Assembly: GCA_025559845.1 (NCBI GenBank)
Contig: CP048470.1
Location: forward strand, 2,031,001 to 2,095,000
Length of the DNA stretch: 64,000 bases
Direction: 5' to 3'
Origin: Agrobacterium tumefaciens
Lineage (GTDB): Bacteria > Pseudomonadota > Alphaproteobacteria > Rhizobiales > Rhizobiaceae
The position numbers and the translations under genes were made by a program. Below are positions 50,038 to 58,732 of the stretch, piece by piece. Numbering within the stretch: position 1 is the first letter of the stretch; every line of letters begins with the position of its first letter. The notes beneath the pieces were generated by a model, which was not told the DNA's origin, ran no database searches, and was given only the letters and a program-made list of their open reading frames with translations.

Positions 50038-50946
50038 CTACTTTCCCGCACGACGCCACAACACAGCGGCAATGCTGCTTTCTGTACGCGCGGATTCCGA
50101 AAAGACCTCGCCTGCAAGCGCAAGGCTGTTTTTGCGCAACACCTGTTGCTGGCGAATGATCGCCTCAAGGAGAAAAGCCTGCCGGTCGCCGTTACCAAAA
50201 AGCTCACCTTCGCGGTCGGCAAGCGCTGCCAACACGGAAAGATCGTGCTCGCGCCCCAGCAAATCCACCAGACGCTTGGCATCTGCACGTTTGCTGCGCA
50301 TCGCCGACGGCCAGAGGCGACGCAGAAGGCCCAGATGCATCCAGTAGATTTGCCCCGCCTTACGCAGATCGTGAAAATGCTCAACGTCGGCGTGCGCGTG
50401 GCAATCGCTCAGTGCCTCTAGCGCTTTTCTGCGTTGTTTTGCCCAGCTTTTGCGGATCAGTCTGGCCGCACCTTTCGCATCATCCGGCAAGCTGAGCGCA
50501 TCTAGTTGCGCGCGGCCCTTTCGGCATTGCGCAATGGCGGTCTTGATCGTGCTGTCGAGGTCGACTTCATGCTCTATTGCATGGTCGCGTCGCTCCTCAA
50601 GCGTGACTGTTACGGATTGTAAAGCGACGCTTTGCGCCTCTGAACGCGCAAATTCTTCAAGGTAACCGGCGGTCTCGACCAGAGCGGTGGCGTCGCGCGC
50701 AAAGGCGAGTGATTGGGCGATTTGCCGAAACCTGGCGTTTTCCTCACGTCGAAAGCCGGCGTTGGCGGGCTGAATGAGTCGATAGAGCGCGCGGATGCGT
50801 TTGAACCGTTTGCGTGCGTCATGGACCGCCTCATGTGAACCGTCCGGCTGGTTTTCCAGGATCTCAATTGCCTCGTCGATCAGCTCCAGCCCGGCGCGGC
50901 GTATTTCATCGTCGAAGGGCTTTCTTGGATCAATCCTGAAGGGCAT
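50038..50946 (-). CDS. CHAD-domain protein
   Basis: A 302-residue all-helical CHAD domain protein with conserved histidines (AVHDARKRFKRIRALYRL near 40 and EHFHDLRKAGQIYWMHLGLL near 190) that bind polyphosphate. It overlaps the CYTH gene by 17 bases, so the pair resembles the YgiF-type CYTH-CHAD triphosphatase split into two chains. Confidence 0.85.
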   Translation of the reverse strand: MPFRIDPRKPFDDEIRRAGLELIDEAIEILENQPDGSHEAVHDARKRFKRIRALYRLIQPANAGFRREENARFRQIAQSLAFARDATALVETAGYLEEFARSEAQSVALQSVTVTLEERRDHAIEHEVDLDSTIKTAIAQCRKGRAQLDALSLPDDAKGAARLIRKSWAKQRRKALEALSDCHAHADVEHFHDLRKAGQIYWMHLGLLRRLWPSAMRSKRADAKRLVDLLGREHDLSVLAALADREGELFGNGDRQAFLLEAIIRQQQVLRKNSLALAGEVFSESARTESSIAAVLWRRAGK

Positions 50947-51418
50947 TCAGCAACTCTTTTCGCAGGTTCTGGGTTGCGAGTGACTGGTTCGAAAAACGGT
51001 GATCGCCCGTTACTTCCTGACCAAGCCATTCTGGCAGCGCAGGTTGAGCATTCTCATCATCCATTTCCACCTCGGCCACGACAAGGCCAGCATAGTGCCC
51101 CTGGAAGACATCGATTTCCCAGGTGAAGCCCGCATGTTCAACCGTGTGACGGGTCTTCTCTATGACGATCCCCAACGCACTTGCCATCAACTCATCTGCG
51201 TCCGTCAGCGGGATGGCATATTCGTATTCGTCACGCACCAATGCGCTGGTACCGATCTTGATTGTCAAAGTGGCTTTTCGATCATCCACGATTCTGACGC
51301 GGACAGAGCGATCGTCCATGGATGCAACATAGGCCTGTCTAAACGACTTGCTTGACGTGACTTTATCGCGCCATTCTTCATGTGCGACAAGAAACTTGCG
51401 TTCTATCTCTTTTGCCAT
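50930..51418 (-). CDS. CYTH-domain triphosphatase-like protein
   Basis: A 162-residue CYTH protein that begins MAKEIERKFLV, the E-x-E-x-K metal/triphosphate motif. The charged tunnel residues continue in VRVRIVDDRKATLTIK and EVEMDDENAQ. It probably hydrolyses inorganic triphosphate or a related compound. It leads the CYTH-CHAD pair. Confidence 0.87.
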   Translation of the reverse strand: MAKEIERKFLVAHEEWRDKVTSSKSFRQAYVASMDDRSVRVRIVDDRKATLTIKIGTSALVRDEYEYAIPLTDADELMASALGIVIEKTRHTVEHAGFTWEIDVFQGHYAGLVVAEVEMDDENAQPALPEWLGQEVTGDHRFSNQSLATQNLRKELLNALQD

Positions 51419-51666
51419 CTACTTCTTTTGCCAAGCAATTTCTGAAAAACCGACAATTGAGCTTATTACAAGCATATGTCATGAAAAAGCGAATTGTTTG
51501 AAGTATCTAGGGCTTGGCGGTAACTTCAATAAGATCGGCCGGTGACTTAACTCCTCAGGCCGAGGAGAACTGAAATACACATCTTGCGCCTCGACATGGT
51601 CGCGAAGGCAGGCTAATTCCAACGTCGGTATTTCAATCGTTTCAAACGTGCAAGGGAGGCTCACAC

Positions 51667-52305
51667 TTGGCCCAGGACTCCGAAAAATTGCTCTCCATTC
51701 TCAAGCTGCAGCCGGTCGTGCCGGTGTTGATCGTGGATGATGCGGCATCTGCCGTGCCCTTGGCGCGGGCTCTGGTCGCAGGTGGTCTCAAGGCAATCGA
51801 GATTACGCTTCGCACACCTGCCGCTCTCGACGCCATTCGTGCGGTCGCAGCGGAAGTCGAGGGAGCGAATGTCGGTGCAGGCACAATCCTCAACGCCAAG
51901 GACTATGAAGCCGCTGCAGACGCTGGTTCGACCTTCATCGTCAGCCCAGGCCTCAACAAGAGCGTTCTAGAAGCGGCTCGCGCTTCCAAGGTACCTTTGC
52001 TTCCCGGTGCCGCTACGGCAAGCGAAGTCATGGCGTTGCGCGATGAGGGATACAAGGTCCTGAAGTTCTTCCCGGCCGAACAGGCTGGTGGTGCTCCGTA
52101 CCTTAAGGCCCTGGCATCGCCGCTTGCCGGGACAGTCTTTTGCCCGACAGGCAGTGTTTCTCTCAGGAATGCCAACGATTATCTGTCGTTGCCGAATGTC
52201 GTCTGCGTCGGCGGCTCATGGGTTGCCCCGCGCGAACTGGTCGCAACAGGTGACTGGGCAGGGATTACCAAGCTCGCGGCCCAAGCCGCAGCATTGCGCG
52301 GTTGA
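51667..52305 (+). CDS. eda: 2-dehydro-3-deoxy-phosphogluconate (KDPG) aldolase
   Basis: A 212-residue class I aldolase that splits KDPG to pyruvate and glyceraldehyde-3-P in the Entner-Doudoroff pathway. Catalytic Glu45 (IEITLRT) and Schiff-base Lys133 (YKVLKFFPAE) are in canonical spacing. The start codon is TTG, supported by a strong AGGGAGG at 51653-51659; no ATG fits in frame upstream. Confidence 0.92.
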   Translation: MAQDSEKLLSILKLQPVVPVLIVDDAASAVPLARALVAGGLKAIEITLRTPAALDAIRAVAAEVEGANVGAGTILNAKDYEAAADAGSTFIVSPGLNKSVLEAARASKVPLLPGAATASEVMALRDEGYKVLKFFPAEQAGGAPYLKALASPLAGTVFCPTGSVSLRNANDYLSLPNVVCVGGSWVAPRELVATGDWAGITKLAAQAAALRG

Positions 52306-52386
52306 TACCGTCCCAGCTGCGTCATCGGACACACCTGTTCACGAAGGCGTGAGCGGTTCAGGTTTGTATTCGTAGCATAGTTTCCT

Positions 52387-52418
52387 ATCTCCTGTGGGAT
52401 TGAACCCTCACAGGAGAT
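52387..52418 (+). promoter_or_regulatory. Hairpin that sequesters the DUF533 ribosome binding site
   Basis: Perfect 10-bp inverted repeat ATCTCCTGTG (52387-52396)/CACAGGAGAT (52409-52418). The AGGAG ribosome binding site of the next gene (52412-52416; start 52423) is entirely within the right arm. A short TTTT follows, so it could also terminate eda transcripts. Confidence 0.6.
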
Positions 52419-52422
52419 TTTG

Positions 52423-53118
52423 ATGTTCGACGCCAAGAAACTTCTTGAACAATTCCTCGGCTCGCAAGTGCCGGGCCTTTCTGGAAGTGTCCGCGACAGG
52501 GCTGGACAGGCCGCCGAAATCGCAAAAAACAACCCTATGAAGGCCGGCGCACTTGCTGCGGCAATTCTCGGGACGAAAACGGGCCGCAAGCTCGCTGGCA
52601 ATGCCGCGACTGTTGGCGGTATCGCTGCCATCGCCGGGCTTGGTTATCTTGCATACAAGAACTACAAGTCAGGCCAGGCGCCGGAGGCGGCACCGAAGCC
52701 GCAACCCGAACTCATCGCTCCACCGGCTGATTCAGCCTTTCATCCGCAGTCACCCGCACTCTCAAATGATTTCGCCCTGAAGCTTATCCAGGCCATGATT
52801 GCGGCAGCGAAGGCGGATGGTCATATCGACGCGGAAGAGCGAGCCCGTATCATGGAGCGCGTTCAGGTGTCGGGACTGGATACGGAAGCGGAGCAATTTA
52901 TCGAAAAAGAACTGGCGGATCCGCTTGACGTCGACGCTCTGGTGGCGTCTGCCCGCACGGAAGAGCAGAAGGTGGAGCTTTACACCGCCTCGCGCCTTGC
53001 GATTGAGGCGGACACGCGCGCGGAGCGCGGCTATCTCGATCTTCTCGCCGGGCGCCTTGGGCTCCCCGATGCGCTGGTCGATCATATCGAAGCAACGGTT
53101 ACTGCTGCCAAGGTGTGA
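52423..53118 (+). CDS. DUF533/TerB-fold protein
   Basis: A 231-residue DUF533 protein: the N-terminal half has a hydrophobic Ala/Gly-rich segment (GALAAAILGTKTGRKLAGNAATVGG), a Pro-rich linker (KPQPELIAPPADSAF), and the C-terminal half carries the acidic TerB-type motif AKADGHIDAEERARIM, which binds divalent metal. It may be peripheral to the inner membrane. Function unknown. Its ribosome binding site lies in a hairpin. Confidence 0.82.
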   Translation: MFDAKKLLEQFLGSQVPGLSGSVRDRAGQAAEIAKNNPMKAGALAAAILGTKTGRKLAGNAATVGGIAAIAGLGYLAYKNYKSGQAPEAAPKPQPELIAPPADSAFHPQSPALSNDFALKLIQAMIAAAKADGHIDAEERARIMERVQVSGLDTEAEQFIEKELADPLDVDALVASARTEEQKVELYTASRLAIEADTRAERGYLDLLAGRLGLPDALVDHIEATVTAAKV

Positions 53119-53200
53119 CATCCTTCAGACGTCGTCGGAAAGCCGGCTACGTCGTATCGGAAGATTGGTCACGGCGCGCTCGCGCCGTGTATTCATCCTT

Positions 53201-53229
53201 TTGACATCCATCGACGGCTCGCCTAATTC
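53201..53229 (+). promoter_or_regulatory. Promoter of the GNAT gene
   Basis: TTGACA (53201-53206), 17-base spacer, TAATTC (53224-53229), about 25 bases before the start codon at 53255. A GC-rich hairpin (CACGGCGC at 53170-53177 with GCGCCGTG at 53182-53189) precedes it and may end the DUF533 transcript. Confidence 0.6.
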
Positions 53230-53254
53230 TTTTCCATCGAATATGGGGAAGAGA

Positions 53255-53941
53255 ATGCGCGATCTGACTGAATTCAAGGGATGCCCAGCACCTGTAGCTG
53301 TGACGCTCAAGGGGCGATACGTGACAGCCGAGCCGTTTGATCGCGACAGGCATTTAACCAAGCTCTGGGATGCGCTTGGCGGTGAGGGGACCAATGATCT
53401 CCTGAAATATTTCCCCCAGGACCGCTTCTCCGGCGCCGATGATTTTGGTGACTGGCTCATCGGAGCAGGCTCGAAATTTAACTGGGTGACGCTTGTGTTC
53501 GTTGAAAACACGACGGGTGATGTCGTCGGCATGGCAAGCTACATGCGACCCGACCCTGCCAACGGCGTTGTCGAGGTTGGGTCGGTGGCCCACGGCGCCA
53601 AGATGAAACGTTCGCCACTTTCGACAGAGGCTCATTATCTGATGGCAAAGCACGTATTCGACGATCTTGGTTATCGCCGCTACGAGTGGAAATGCCATAA
53701 TGACAACGAACCTTCGAAAATCACGGCGAAGCGTTACGGCTTCACGTTTGAGGGGGTGTTTCGCCAACACATGATTTCAAAGGGACAAAACCGCGATACC
53801 GCTTGGTTTTCCATGATCGACAGTGAATGGCCGCGGATCGGCAGGGCCTTCGAAACCTGGCTCGCGCCGGACAATTTTGATGCGGGTGGTGCCCAGCACC
53901 GAAAGCTTGAAGACATCCGCGCGGAGCTCTCCAATGTCTGA
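53255..53941 (+). CDS. GNAT-family acetyltransferase (RimJ/RimL-like)
   Basis: A 228-residue GNAT protein: NWVTLVFVENTTGDVVGMASYMR and the acyl-CoA loop region KHVFDDLGYRRYEWKCH, then YGFTFEGVFRQH, place it with the RimJ/RimL-type N-acetyltransferases. Start at 53255 with GGGGAA upstream (53243 is alternative). Its stop overlaps the next gene by eight bases. Confidence 0.82.
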   Translation: MRDLTEFKGCPAPVAVTLKGRYVTAEPFDRDRHLTKLWDALGGEGTNDLLKYFPQDRFSGADDFGDWLIGAGSKFNWVTLVFVENTTGDVVGMASYMRPDPANGVVEVGSVAHGAKMKRSPLSTEAHYLMAKHVFDDLGYRRYEWKCHNDNEPSKITAKRYGFTFEGVFRQHMISKGQNRDTAWFSMIDSEWPRIGRAFETWLAPDNFDAGGAQHRKLEDIRAELSNV

Positions 53942-54161
53942 GCAGCGCGGACTTAAGGACAAGGGACGTTCGCCAGCCATTGCCGCTGCGTTAATTATGC
54001 TGGGGTTCGGCCTGATTTTTTTAGTCATGCCAAAGATCATGCTGTGGCTTGGGGACTATTCACCGTGGCTTGCGGCTGCCTTCGGTACCGTGGCAGTCCT
54101 GTGCTTTTTCCTGCTTTTTTGGCTACGAGCACGATACCAGCGCAGACGTGATGGCCTCTGA
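53934..54161 (+). CDS. Small two-span membrane protein
   Basis: A 75-residue protein with a charged N-terminus and two hydrophobic helices (about 15-33 and 43-62) ending in a basic tail (RARYQRRRDGL). It starts within the GNAT gene (eight-base overlap) after GGAG at good distance, so translation is coupled. No family recognised. Confidence 0.6.
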   Translation: MSEQRGLKDKGRSPAIAAALIMLGFGLIFLVMPKIMLWLGDYSPWLAAAFGTVAVLCFFLLFWLRARYQRRRDGL

Positions 54162-54203
54162 GCGTTGCGGTGCTTCCCTTTCCCTACTGAGCTCCTGCAT
54201 AGA

Positions 54204-55268
54204 TCAGGCCTGAAGCGAGGCTCCGAGCAGGGCAAGCCCCATCAGAAGAACGAATAGCGCCCCGGCAATCTCGATGGCATGGCCAATCCCCGCAGCCTTT
54301 CGGCTGCCTGGGCCTGCGAAGCGAATTGCGAGCCCCTTGGCTGAAACCGCCAAGGCCGCAAGCGCCGAGACCGTGATGGCGGTGCCAAGCGACATCGCCA
54401 GTACGGAGAGCGTGCCACCAAGCAGCAGTCCGTTTAAAACCGCAAAACTCATGACAATGATTGCGCCGGAGCAGGGGCGAAGGCCGACCGCGATGATCGC
54501 AGACCATGCTTCGTGCAGACTGAATTTTTTCGCTCCGAGCAGGGATGGATCAGGTGCATGCGATTGACCGCAGGAAACGCAGAGATCGCCATTGCCGCTA
54601 TGCTCGTGGTCGGCAAAAACAGGCTTACCCTGAAAGCGTAAACCCGTGCCCATTCCCGTCCTGGGTGCTCTCACGGTGCTGTTGGAGACGGCGATGTCTG
54701 GAGCCGTGGCGAGAACTTGAACGCTTTGAGAACGTGGCCGGAATGACCAGAGCTTACGGGCCAGAAGCCAGCCGCCAAACAAGGCCACCATCGCGAAACT
54801 TGCGACTTCCATTGTCTGGGTAGCCTTGGTCATGGTGATGGAGGTGCCGCGCAGCAGTTGCCATGCCGCTCCGACCAATCCAATGGCAACCGCGCCCTGA
54901 AGAAACGATGAGAGGAAGGAGATGATGATGCCACGCTTGAGCTGCGTTTCGTTGGCGATCATGTAGGAAGAGATCACCGCCTTGCCGTGGCCGGGTCCCG
55001 CCGCATGGAAAATGCCGTAAGCAAAGGAAAGGCCGATCAGCGAGGCCAAAGCCCAGTTGTCCTCACGCATTGCCTTCAGTGCACCTGTCAGGGAGCGATA
55101 AAACATCTGCTGATGGACGTTGATCCATTGCAACAGTGGACCAAAGGGACCGCCAATCGAAAAAGACGGTTCCGCTGAGCCGATACCGAGCGGGGATTGG
55201 GCATGGGCGGCAACAACTAGAAGCGGCAACGTGACAGCAGCAAAAAAGCAGGTCTTTCTGCTCAGCAT
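54204..55268 (-). CDS. NicO-type nickel/cobalt transporter
   Basis: A 354-residue NicO/RcnA-family membrane protein with about six spans: HAAGPGHGKAVISSY near residue 75 and GLRPCSGAIIVMSF near 240 are the family's signature loops, separated by a His/Cys-containing cytoplasmic loop (DHEHSGNGDLCVSCGQSHAPD) that may bind metal. Likely exports Ni/Co (or Zn). Its ATG overlaps the end of the DUF1007 gene by seven bases. The upstream ATG-free extension of the frame lies over DUF1007 and is not real. Confidence 0.85.
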   Translation of the reverse strand: MLSRKTCFFAAVTLPLLVVAAHAQSPLGIGSAEPSFSIGGPFGPLLQWINVHQQMFYRSLTGALKAMREDNWALASLIGLSFAYGIFHAAGPGHGKAVISSYMIANETQLKRGIIISFLSSFLQGAVAIGLVGAAWQLLRGTSITMTKATQTMEVASFAMVALFGGWLLARKLWSFRPRSQSVQVLATAPDIAVSNSTVRAPRTGMGTGLRFQGKPVFADHEHSGNGDLCVSCGQSHAPDPSLLGAKKFSLHEAWSAIIAVGLRPCSGAIIVMSFAVLNGLLLGGTLSVLAMSLGTAITVSALAALAVSAKGLAIRFAGPGSRKAAGIGHAIEIAGALFVLLMGLALLGASLQA

Positions 55269-55903
55269 GACAGCTCCAGCCGCGTCGCGAAAAGCTTCGT
55301 CATGTCCGTTCCGGTCGGATCGTTGAAGAAGGCATCTGTCAGCGTGTTCTGGTTCTGGGAAATGACCTCGTCGGGATCCGGGCGCACGACTGAGTGCTTG
55401 CATGCCGCAAGATCCTTGCCCTCCGTAGCCAGGTCATCGTCCTTGGCAAAGTCAATTGCGGTGTACATGGTCGGGTCCCAAGCCCCGAAGCTAAGTTTGC
55501 CCTTGGCATGCAGTGGCGTCTTTGGCTTGACCGAGAAGAACATCAGGATTTGCTGATCCTGGTAATCGACGTGGATTGCGTCCGGCTTCTGGAAGTCGAC
55601 GGGTTTCCCGTTGGCGGTGATGTAGGTGTAATAGGAATACTCCGAGAGCGATTCCAGGACCGTACTACCGATCTCAGCCAACTCATCCTTGTCGAGTTTG
55701 AGATCGCTGTTCTTGTCGTAATCCATGACGACGCTTGCTGAGAACATTTCGTCGAAGCGCCAGATGTTGCGCACTTCCTGGATGGTGCCATCCTTGCCTT
55801 CGACGATTTCCATACGTGCATCGGCAAAGATGTGTGGATGTGCATTTGCAACTACGGGGATACAGGCCAGGCAGGCCGCGAGCGACAAAAATTTTCTGTT
55901 CAT
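55262..55903 (-). CDS. DUF1007 periplasmic protein
   Basis: A 213-residue secreted protein (signal peptide ending VVANAHPHIFAD; the HPH next to the cleavage site is a candidate metal ligand). DUF1007 genes are regularly paired with NicO transporters, as here. It has an acidic EF-hand-like DYDKNSDLKLDKDEL stretch near residue 60, which could bind Ca or another divalent cation. Probably a periplasmic partner of the metal exporter. Confidence 0.84.
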   Translation of the reverse strand: MNRKFLSLAACLACIPVVANAHPHIFADARMEIVEGKDGTIQEVRNIWRFDEMFSASVVMDYDKNSDLKLDKDELAEIGSTVLESLSEYSYYTYITANGKPVDFQKPDAIHVDYQDQQILMFFSVKPKTPLHAKGKLSFGAWDPTMYTAIDFAKDDDLATEGKDLAACKHSVVRPDPDEVISQNQNTLTDAFFNDPTGTDMTKLFATRLELSC

Positions 55904-55981
55904 TCTTCCCTCAGTCCCGCCTTCGAATCTCGATCCGGACTTTAGCAAAAAATGGGACAGAATTTCGACCTGCCTTCGTTC

Positions 55982-56875
55982 TCAACCGTTCTTGCGGAAC
56001 CAGTTAGAGAGAAAATCGACGAAACTGCGGACCTTGGCGGGTAGGTAGCGGCGATGTGGATAGACGGCGTAGATACCGCGATCCTTGGAGATGTAGTCAT
56101 CGAACAGGGTCACCAGTTCGCCAGACTGTATATAAGGCCGGGCGATGAAATCCGGCACCATGGCAATCCCAAGTCCCGCGCGGGCAGCGCGCAGGGTTGC
56201 CTGCGGACTGTTGACCTCGATTGGGCCGCTGATGGCGACTGAGTTTGACCCGCCGTCAGGTTCGAAGTAACGCACGGAATTATGAAAACGCGTATTGGTG
56301 TCGATGATGAAGGGAACGCGAGCAAAGTCCTGGGGTCCGTTGAGGGGGCCATGCTGCGCGACGAAATCCGTGGTAGCGACCGCATAGACCCGAAAATCGG
56401 AGAGCTTGCGGGCAATAAGGCCTGAGTCTTCCAGACGGGTGATTCTGACGGCGAGGTCAAAGCCTTCCTCAATCAGGTCGACGAACCGGTCTTCGGCAAC
56501 GATCTCAAGCGAGAGCTCCGGATTTTCCTTGGCAAAATCGATCAGGCTCTGGCCAACATCCGCATCGATAAAGGTGCGTGGAACGGAAATCCTGAGTTTG
56601 CCTTTGAGGTCGGCGTTCTTTTCGCGCACGAGATCGGCGAGATTGTCGATCTCCTTCAGGATGTCGGAGGCAGTGCGATAATAGGTATGTCCCGCTTCAG
56701 TCAGCGAAAACTGGCGCGTCGTACGATTGAGAAGGAGCGCGCCGAGGTCGTCTTCCAGTTCTCGGACGTATTTTGAGAGCAGCGCTTTCGAGCGGCCGGT
56801 CTTGCGCGCCGCAGATGAAAAGCCCTCGGCCTCCACGACATCGATAAACGCTCGGATGCGGGTCAGTGTGTCCAT
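55982..56875 (-). CDS. LysR-family transcriptional regulator
   Basis: A 297-residue LysR protein: winged HTH in the first 60 residues (FSSAARKTGRSKALLSKYVRELEDDLG) and the PBP-like effector domain. Start at 56875 has GGAGG five bases upstream. It is divergent from the odc leader, but whether it controls odc is not shown. Confidence 0.84.
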   Translation of the reverse strand: MDTLTRIRAFIDVVEAEGFSSAARKTGRSKALLSKYVRELEDDLGALLLNRTTRQFSLTEAGHTYYRTASDILKEIDNLADLVREKNADLKGKLRISVPRTFIDADVGQSLIDFAKENPELSLEIVAEDRFVDLIEEGFDLAVRITRLEDSGLIARKLSDFRVYAVATTDFVAQHGPLNGPQDFARVPFIIDTNTRFHNSVRYFEPDGGSNSVAISGPIEVNSPQATLRAARAGLGIAMVPDFIARPYIQSGELVTLFDDYISKDRGIYAVYPHRRYLPAKVRSFVDFLSNWFRKNG

Positions 56876-57009
56876 GGAAACCTCCGTTTGTTCGGCATAA
56901 TTGAACGATGAGGTTGCGATGTTCAATAAGAAAATAAATGATGAAAAAATCCGCGTCTGCTGAAAAAAATCTCTTGATTATGACCGCGAATATTCTTATT
57001 TCCCGGCTT

Positions 57010-57409
57010 GCCCAAAGTCGCACGTGCCCATGTGTGTCCGCCGAGTCCTCGATGTGGTGAGGAGTTCGGTAAGGTACCTGGAACTAACCCCTCCAGTCGC
57101 TATTCCGGCCAACCGGGAAATGCGAGGACATATGAAGCAACGACGGTGCGGGCCTTTCTGGTTCTCTGCCGGCTTTCCATCAGCCGGGGTACTGAAGAGG
57201 CACACCATCATTGCCGGAAGTGCGGTCGGGTCAATCCCTCCAATCAATGGCAGACAAAGCCGAATGATGCTCTGGCAGGGCGTCGTTCACATTCGCGCCT
57301 TGAGCGTATGTTATCGAATCTGCGCCTCCACCGGCTGATTCGCATACATATCTCGAGCGTTCTTTGTCCTCCGGAATTTCCGGAGCTGGATTTAACAGGG
57401 AATAGACCG
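57010..57409 (+). ncRNA. speF-type leader RNA of the ornithine decarboxylase gene
   Basis: A roughly 400-base structured leader upstream of odc begins after CCCGGC and includes the conserved-looking CCGCCGAGTCCTC block (57040-57052). The speF motif, described in Agrobacterium and relatives upstream of ornithine decarboxylase genes, is a long conserved leader of just this position and length; I recognise it by position and the CCGCCGAGTCCTC block, so boundaries are approximate. It also contains short inverted repeats such as CCGGAATTTCCGG (57371-57383), just before the ribosome binding site. The upstream region (56876-57009) carries TTGATT and AT-rich sequence suited to a promoter. Confidence 0.6.
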
Positions 57410-58543
57410 ATGACGACTGCACGCATTCTCGACTTCATCAAGACCCGACGTCCCGAAGGCCCATGCCTCGTGGTTGATCTCGACGTCGTGCGCGACAACT
57501 ACAACGCATTCCGGCACTCCCTGCCGAACAGTGCAATCTATTATGCCGTCAAGGCAAACCCGGCTCCCGAAATCCTCAAGCTGCTTGCTTCGCTTGGCTC
57601 CAACTTCGATTGCGCCTCCGTGGCCGAAATCCAGATGGCGCTTGACGCGGGTGCGACGTCAGACCGTATCTCCTTCGGCAATACCATCAAGAAGGAGCGC
57701 GATGTCGCTCGTGCGCATGCACTCGGCATTGATCTCTTCGCTGTGGACAGCCACGAAGAAGTTGAAAAGGTTGCTCGTGCAGCTCCGGGCGCACGCGTGT
57801 TCTGCCGCGTTCTGACGGACGGTGAAGGTGCCGAATGGCCGCTGTCGCGCAAGTTCGGCTGCGTGCCTCAGATGGCCGTTGACGTACTGGTTTATGCTCA
57901 CCAGCTTGGGCTTGAATCCTACGGCGTTTCCTTCCACGTCGGTTCGCAGATGATGAACCTCGACGCGTGGGATGCTGCACTGGCCGATGCAAAGCGCGTA
58001 TTCGCATCGCTTTCCAAGCAGGGTATTCACCTGCAGATGGTCAACATGGGTGGTGGTTTCCCAACCAAGTACCTTCGCGACGTTCCGGCGGCAGAGGAAT
58101 ACGGTCAGGCAATCGACACCGCGTTGCGCAAGCACTTCGGTAACCAGATCCCGAAGACGATCATCGAGCCGGGCCGCGGCATGGTGGGCAATGCGGGTGT
58201 GATCAAGGCAGAAGTTGTTCTTGTGTCGCGTAAATCCGACAATGACAACCATCGCTGGGTGTTCCTGGACATCGGTAAGTTCGGTGGTCTGGCTGAAACC
58301 ATGGACGAAGCTATTCGCTACCCGATCCGCACCGAGCGCGATCAGGACGCGATGGAGCCTTGCGTTCTTGCCGGTCCGACCTGCGACAGCGCCGACGTGC
58401 TCTATGAGAAGAACATGTATCCGCTGCCGGTGTCTCTGAGCATCGGTGACGAGGTTCTGATCGAAGGTACGGGCGCTTATACGACCACCTACTCGGCGGT
58501 CGCATTCAACGGCTTCGAGCCGCTGAAAGCCTACGTCATCTAA
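57410..58543 (+). CDS. odc: Ornithine/lysine decarboxylase (PLP, group IV)
   Basis: A 377-residue fold III PLP decarboxylase for polyamine synthesis (ornithine to putrescine, lysine to cadaverine). PLP lysine K48 in YYAVKANPAPE, phosphate loop GVSFHVGSQ, GGGFPTKY, EPGRGMVGNAG, and the catalytic Cys in AGPTCDSADVL near residue 325 are all present. The frame is open 134 codons upstream, but that part lies in the leader RNA and has no homology. Start at 57410 with AGGGA upstream. A GNAT gene follows by 189 bases. Confidence 0.9.
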   Translation: MTTARILDFIKTRRPEGPCLVVDLDVVRDNYNAFRHSLPNSAIYYAVKANPAPEILKLLASLGSNFDCASVAEIQMALDAGATSDRISFGNTIKKERDVARAHALGIDLFAVDSHEEVEKVARAAPGARVFCRVLTDGEGAEWPLSRKFGCVPQMAVDVLVYAHQLGLESYGVSFHVGSQMMNLDAWDAALADAKRVFASLSKQGIHLQMVNMGGGFPTKYLRDVPAAEEYGQAIDTALRKHFGNQIPKTIIEPGRGMVGNAGVIKAEVVLVSRKSDNDNHRWVFLDIGKFGGLAETMDEAIRYPIRTERDQDAMEPCVLAGPTCDSADVLYEKNMYPLPVSLSIGDEVLIEGTGAYTTTYSAVAFNGFEPLKAYVI

Positions 58544-58732
58544 CCCGGGCGCCGCCTGCTGAAGGGCGGCGTTTCGACCAAGCTTCCGTTCCGGCCTTGC
58601 CGATTGTGCTGTTGCGCAAATCCCTGCTTGCTGCGCCTCTTCCAGCCGAGGAAAGCGCGTTGGCGGGCCGGAACGGCTCCACCTTTTGTTCCAGGGCCGC
58701 GTGTGGGCGGTTTTGTCTTGGGAGGGCCGGGC

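Noticed and set aside
57008..57409. N-terminal extension of odc by 134 codons
   Set aside because: The stretch is Arg/Ser/Cys-rich with no similarity to decarboxylases and lies in the speF-like leader.
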